Assembly: GCA_021324035.1 (NCBI GenBank) | Contig: JAJPJU010000019.1 | Coordinates: 1 to 6,867, forward strand | From: Spartobacteria bacterium | Lineage (GTDB): Bacteria; Verrucomicrobiota; Verrucomicrobiia; Chthoniobacterales; UBA10450 | Length of the DNA: 6,867 nucleotides | Reading direction: 5' to 3' | Part shown: positions 5,464-6,867 of the stretch, piece by piece | Layout of the letters: each line of letters starts with the position of its first letter | Position numbering within the stretch: the first letter of the stretch is position 1 | The notes under the pieces: generated by a model | Database searches by the model: none | What the model was told of the DNA's origin: nothing | The model's input: only the letters and a program-made list of their open reading frames with translations | Position numbers and translations under genes: made by a program

Positions 5464-5511
5464 AGCCGCCGGCGCAGCGTCAGCCGTCACAAGTCTGCGA
5501 TTAGGCCAGCA

Positions 5512-6867
5512 ATGCGATCGAACGCAAAACTGCTGATGCGCGTTCGGTGCGGGGCCGCAATCGTATCGCTCTGCGCTGCACGCGTAGTTCTCGCGGATTC
5601 GCTCAAGGAGAACATCGACAAATATGTTCGCCAATATGCGGATGCGGATTTGTTCAGCGGCGTTGTGCTGGTTGCAAAAAAAGATTCAATCGTTTACGAG
5701 GCAGCGTTTGGTCAGGCGGATCGCGGGTTGGGCGTAGCCAACAGGATCGATACGAAGTTTCAGATCGCATCCTTATCAAAACCGATAACCGCACTGGCGA
5801 TTTTGCAGCTGGCCGAGCAAAGCAAGCTGAGTCTGGAGGACCATCTGGCGAAATTCATCCCGGACTTTCCTCGGGGCGACAAAATCACGATCGAGCAATT
5901 GCTTACGCACTATTCCGGTCTGGGCGATGCCAGCGCGGCGGCGGATTACAATGAGTGGTCGCGCTTTCCGCAGACGACGGCGGCATTGGTTGATAAAGCC
6001 AAAAAGGTTTCGCCGGTCGGCGAGCCGGGCGCGAAGTATTTCTACAGCAACTCAAACTATCACCTTCTTGCCTTCATCATTGAAAGGGTTTCCGGTGAAA
6101 AATACGGCGACTATCTCGAGCAGCACATCTTCAAGCCGGCCGGCATGCTGAATACCGCGCACCGTGCGAAAGATGAAACGATCGTGGCCGATCTCGCCAA
6201 TGGATATGTCCCTGCCGGTGCGAAAGGAGTCGAGCGCGCTACTTATCTGGATTGGACGAGTAAGACCGGGAACGGGTCGCTTTACTCAACTGCGGCTGAC
6301 CTGCTTCGATTCGACCGCGCGCTGAGTAGCGGCGCATTGTTGAAACCCGAAGCCGTGAAAAAGTCGTATGGATTCGACCGCAAAGACCGGAAGGTCGGAA
6401 CCTTTTGGTTTCATCGCCAGCGGTTTGGACATCGTTCCGTTTACGTAAATGGAAGCAGTCCCGGGTTCAAAGGGCACATCGAGCGATTTATTGATGACGG
6501 CGCAGTGGTTGTCGTGCTGTCGAACATGTACATCGCTGCTCCGTCGATGATTGCCGAAGACATCGGAGCACTCTTATTCGACCAAAAACCAACTCACGAC
6601 GTGCCGCATCCGGTGAGCGTCTCCGAACCGGAATTGAAGCGCTGCGCCGGTAAATTCCGATTTGGCGACGACTTCTTTCAAAAGAATGCGGAAGTCCAAA
6701 TTGAAGCGCGGGCCGATCATCTCGATTTAATTTACTCGTCGACCGGATTCACGGTGTCGTTGATACCAATCGGCAACGGTCAGTTTTTTGATCGCGTCTT
6801 CTGGTCGTTTGTCCGTTTTGAAAAGGACAAACTGATTTATCGGAACGGCGAAACTGATTACGTGGCC
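5512..6867 (+). CDS. Serine hydrolase of the class C beta-lactamase family (3' partial)
   Basis: An uninterrupted frame runs from ATG 5512 to the window edge: 452 codons with no stop. A signal peptide covers about residues 9-28 (MRVRCGAAIVSLCAARVVLA, then DS); ATG 5536 is an alternative start giving a more standard leader. The beta-lactamase fold (PF00144) shows the nucleophile motif S-L-S-K at S87/K90 (QIASLSKPITAL), the LLTHYSGL segment, and the second motif Y178-S-N180 (FYSNSNYHLL). The third motif, usually KTG or HxG, reads VNG in YVNGSSPGFKGH (about residues 309-320), so the positive residue is missing. After about residue 375 a tail domain begins (ELKRCAGKFRF). Relatives are D-aminopeptidases, esterases and penicillin-binding-like proteins in the periplasm; the substrate is unknown. 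The ribosome site is weak. It is likely in an operon with the aldo/keto reductase. Confidence 0.92.
   Translation, partial: MRSNAKLLMRVRCGAAIVSLCAARVVLADSLKENIDKYVRQYADADLFSGVVLVAKKDSIVYEAAFGQADRGLGVANRIDTKFQIASLSKPITALAILQLAEQSKLSLEDHLAKFIPDFPRGDKITIEQLLTHYSGLGDASAAADYNEWSRFPQTTAALVDKAKKVSPVGEPGAKYFYSNSNYHLLAFIIERVSGEKYGDYLEQHIFKPAGMLNTAHRAKDETIVADLANGYVPAGAKGVERATYLDWTSKTGNGSLYSTAADLLRFDRALSSGALLKPEAVKKSYGFDRKDRKVGTFWFHRQRFGHRSVYVNGSSPGFKGHIERFIDDGAVVVVLSNMYIAAPSMIAEDIGALLFDQKPTHDVPHPVSVSEPELKRCAGKFRFGDDFFQKNAEVQIEARADHLDLIYSSTGFTVSLIPIGNGQFFDRVFWSFVRFEKDKLIYRNGETDYVA

Noticed and set aside
5455..5469. GCGGC/GCCGC hairpin at the aldo/keto reductase stop
   Set aside because: It has only five pairs and no T-run, and the downstream gene is close on the same strand, so a terminator is not supported.
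5107..5954. Open frames of 105-175 codons on both strands around the reductase/hydrolase junction
   Set aside because: They are shadows. The reductase frame to 5463 and the hydrolase frame from 5512 carry all family motifs without a frameshift.
1..6867. CRISPR arrays, tRNA or rRNA genes, transposases, integrases, defence or toxin-antitoxin genes
   Set aside because: None was seen. Repeats are short and unlike CRISPR repeats, and no cloverleaf or mobile-element protein was recognised.

Overview
The window is a compact stretch of bacterial chromosome with ten protein genes on both strands, moderately GC-rich by eye. I see no tRNA, rRNA, transposase or CRISPR array. The best guess for the source is a soil-type Verrucomicrobiota (Spartobacteria/Chthoniobacterales-like). 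This is an inference from two things: many small secreted proteins without strong Shine-Dalgarno sites, and short degenerate intergenic repeats of the GTGATGA and CTGAAAT type, which I recall from such genomes. It has not been checked by any search.

Layout. At the left end is the 3' part of a large low-complexity secreted protein with a C-terminal peptidoglycan-binding domain (2-913, +). Next come a single-domain response regulator (929-1330, -), a small secreted protein (1426-1902, +) and a short PepSY-associated membrane protein (2010-2381, +). These are followed by an exported NTF2-like protein with a beta-lactamase-tail-like domain (2409-3131, -), a small exported PEGA/DUF2846-like protein (3225-3653, +) and a second single-domain response regulator (3731-4099, -). 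The right third is a run of three + strand genes: a small lipoprotein (4276-4494), a Tat-signal aldo/keto reductase (4519-5463) and a class-C beta-lactamase-family serine hydrolase (5512 to the window end, open at its 3' end).

How the genes work together. Eight of the ten products look destined for the envelope or periplasm, and the other two are receiver-only signalling proteins with no kinase nearby. The only convincing operon is lipoprotein-aldo/keto reductase-(serine hydrolase), with gaps of 24 and 48 bases. Elsewhere the strand alternates often. Three junctions carry hairpins that look like terminators: 937-966, 2383-2410 and 3681-3732.

Nothing here is a clear new defence or mobile system. 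The points most worth a second look are the repeat-derived intergenic tracts, a terminator hairpin that doubles as the last codons of a response regulator, the exported aldo/keto reductase operon, the tail-domain similarity between two separate genes, and the repeat and collagen-like architecture of the first protein.
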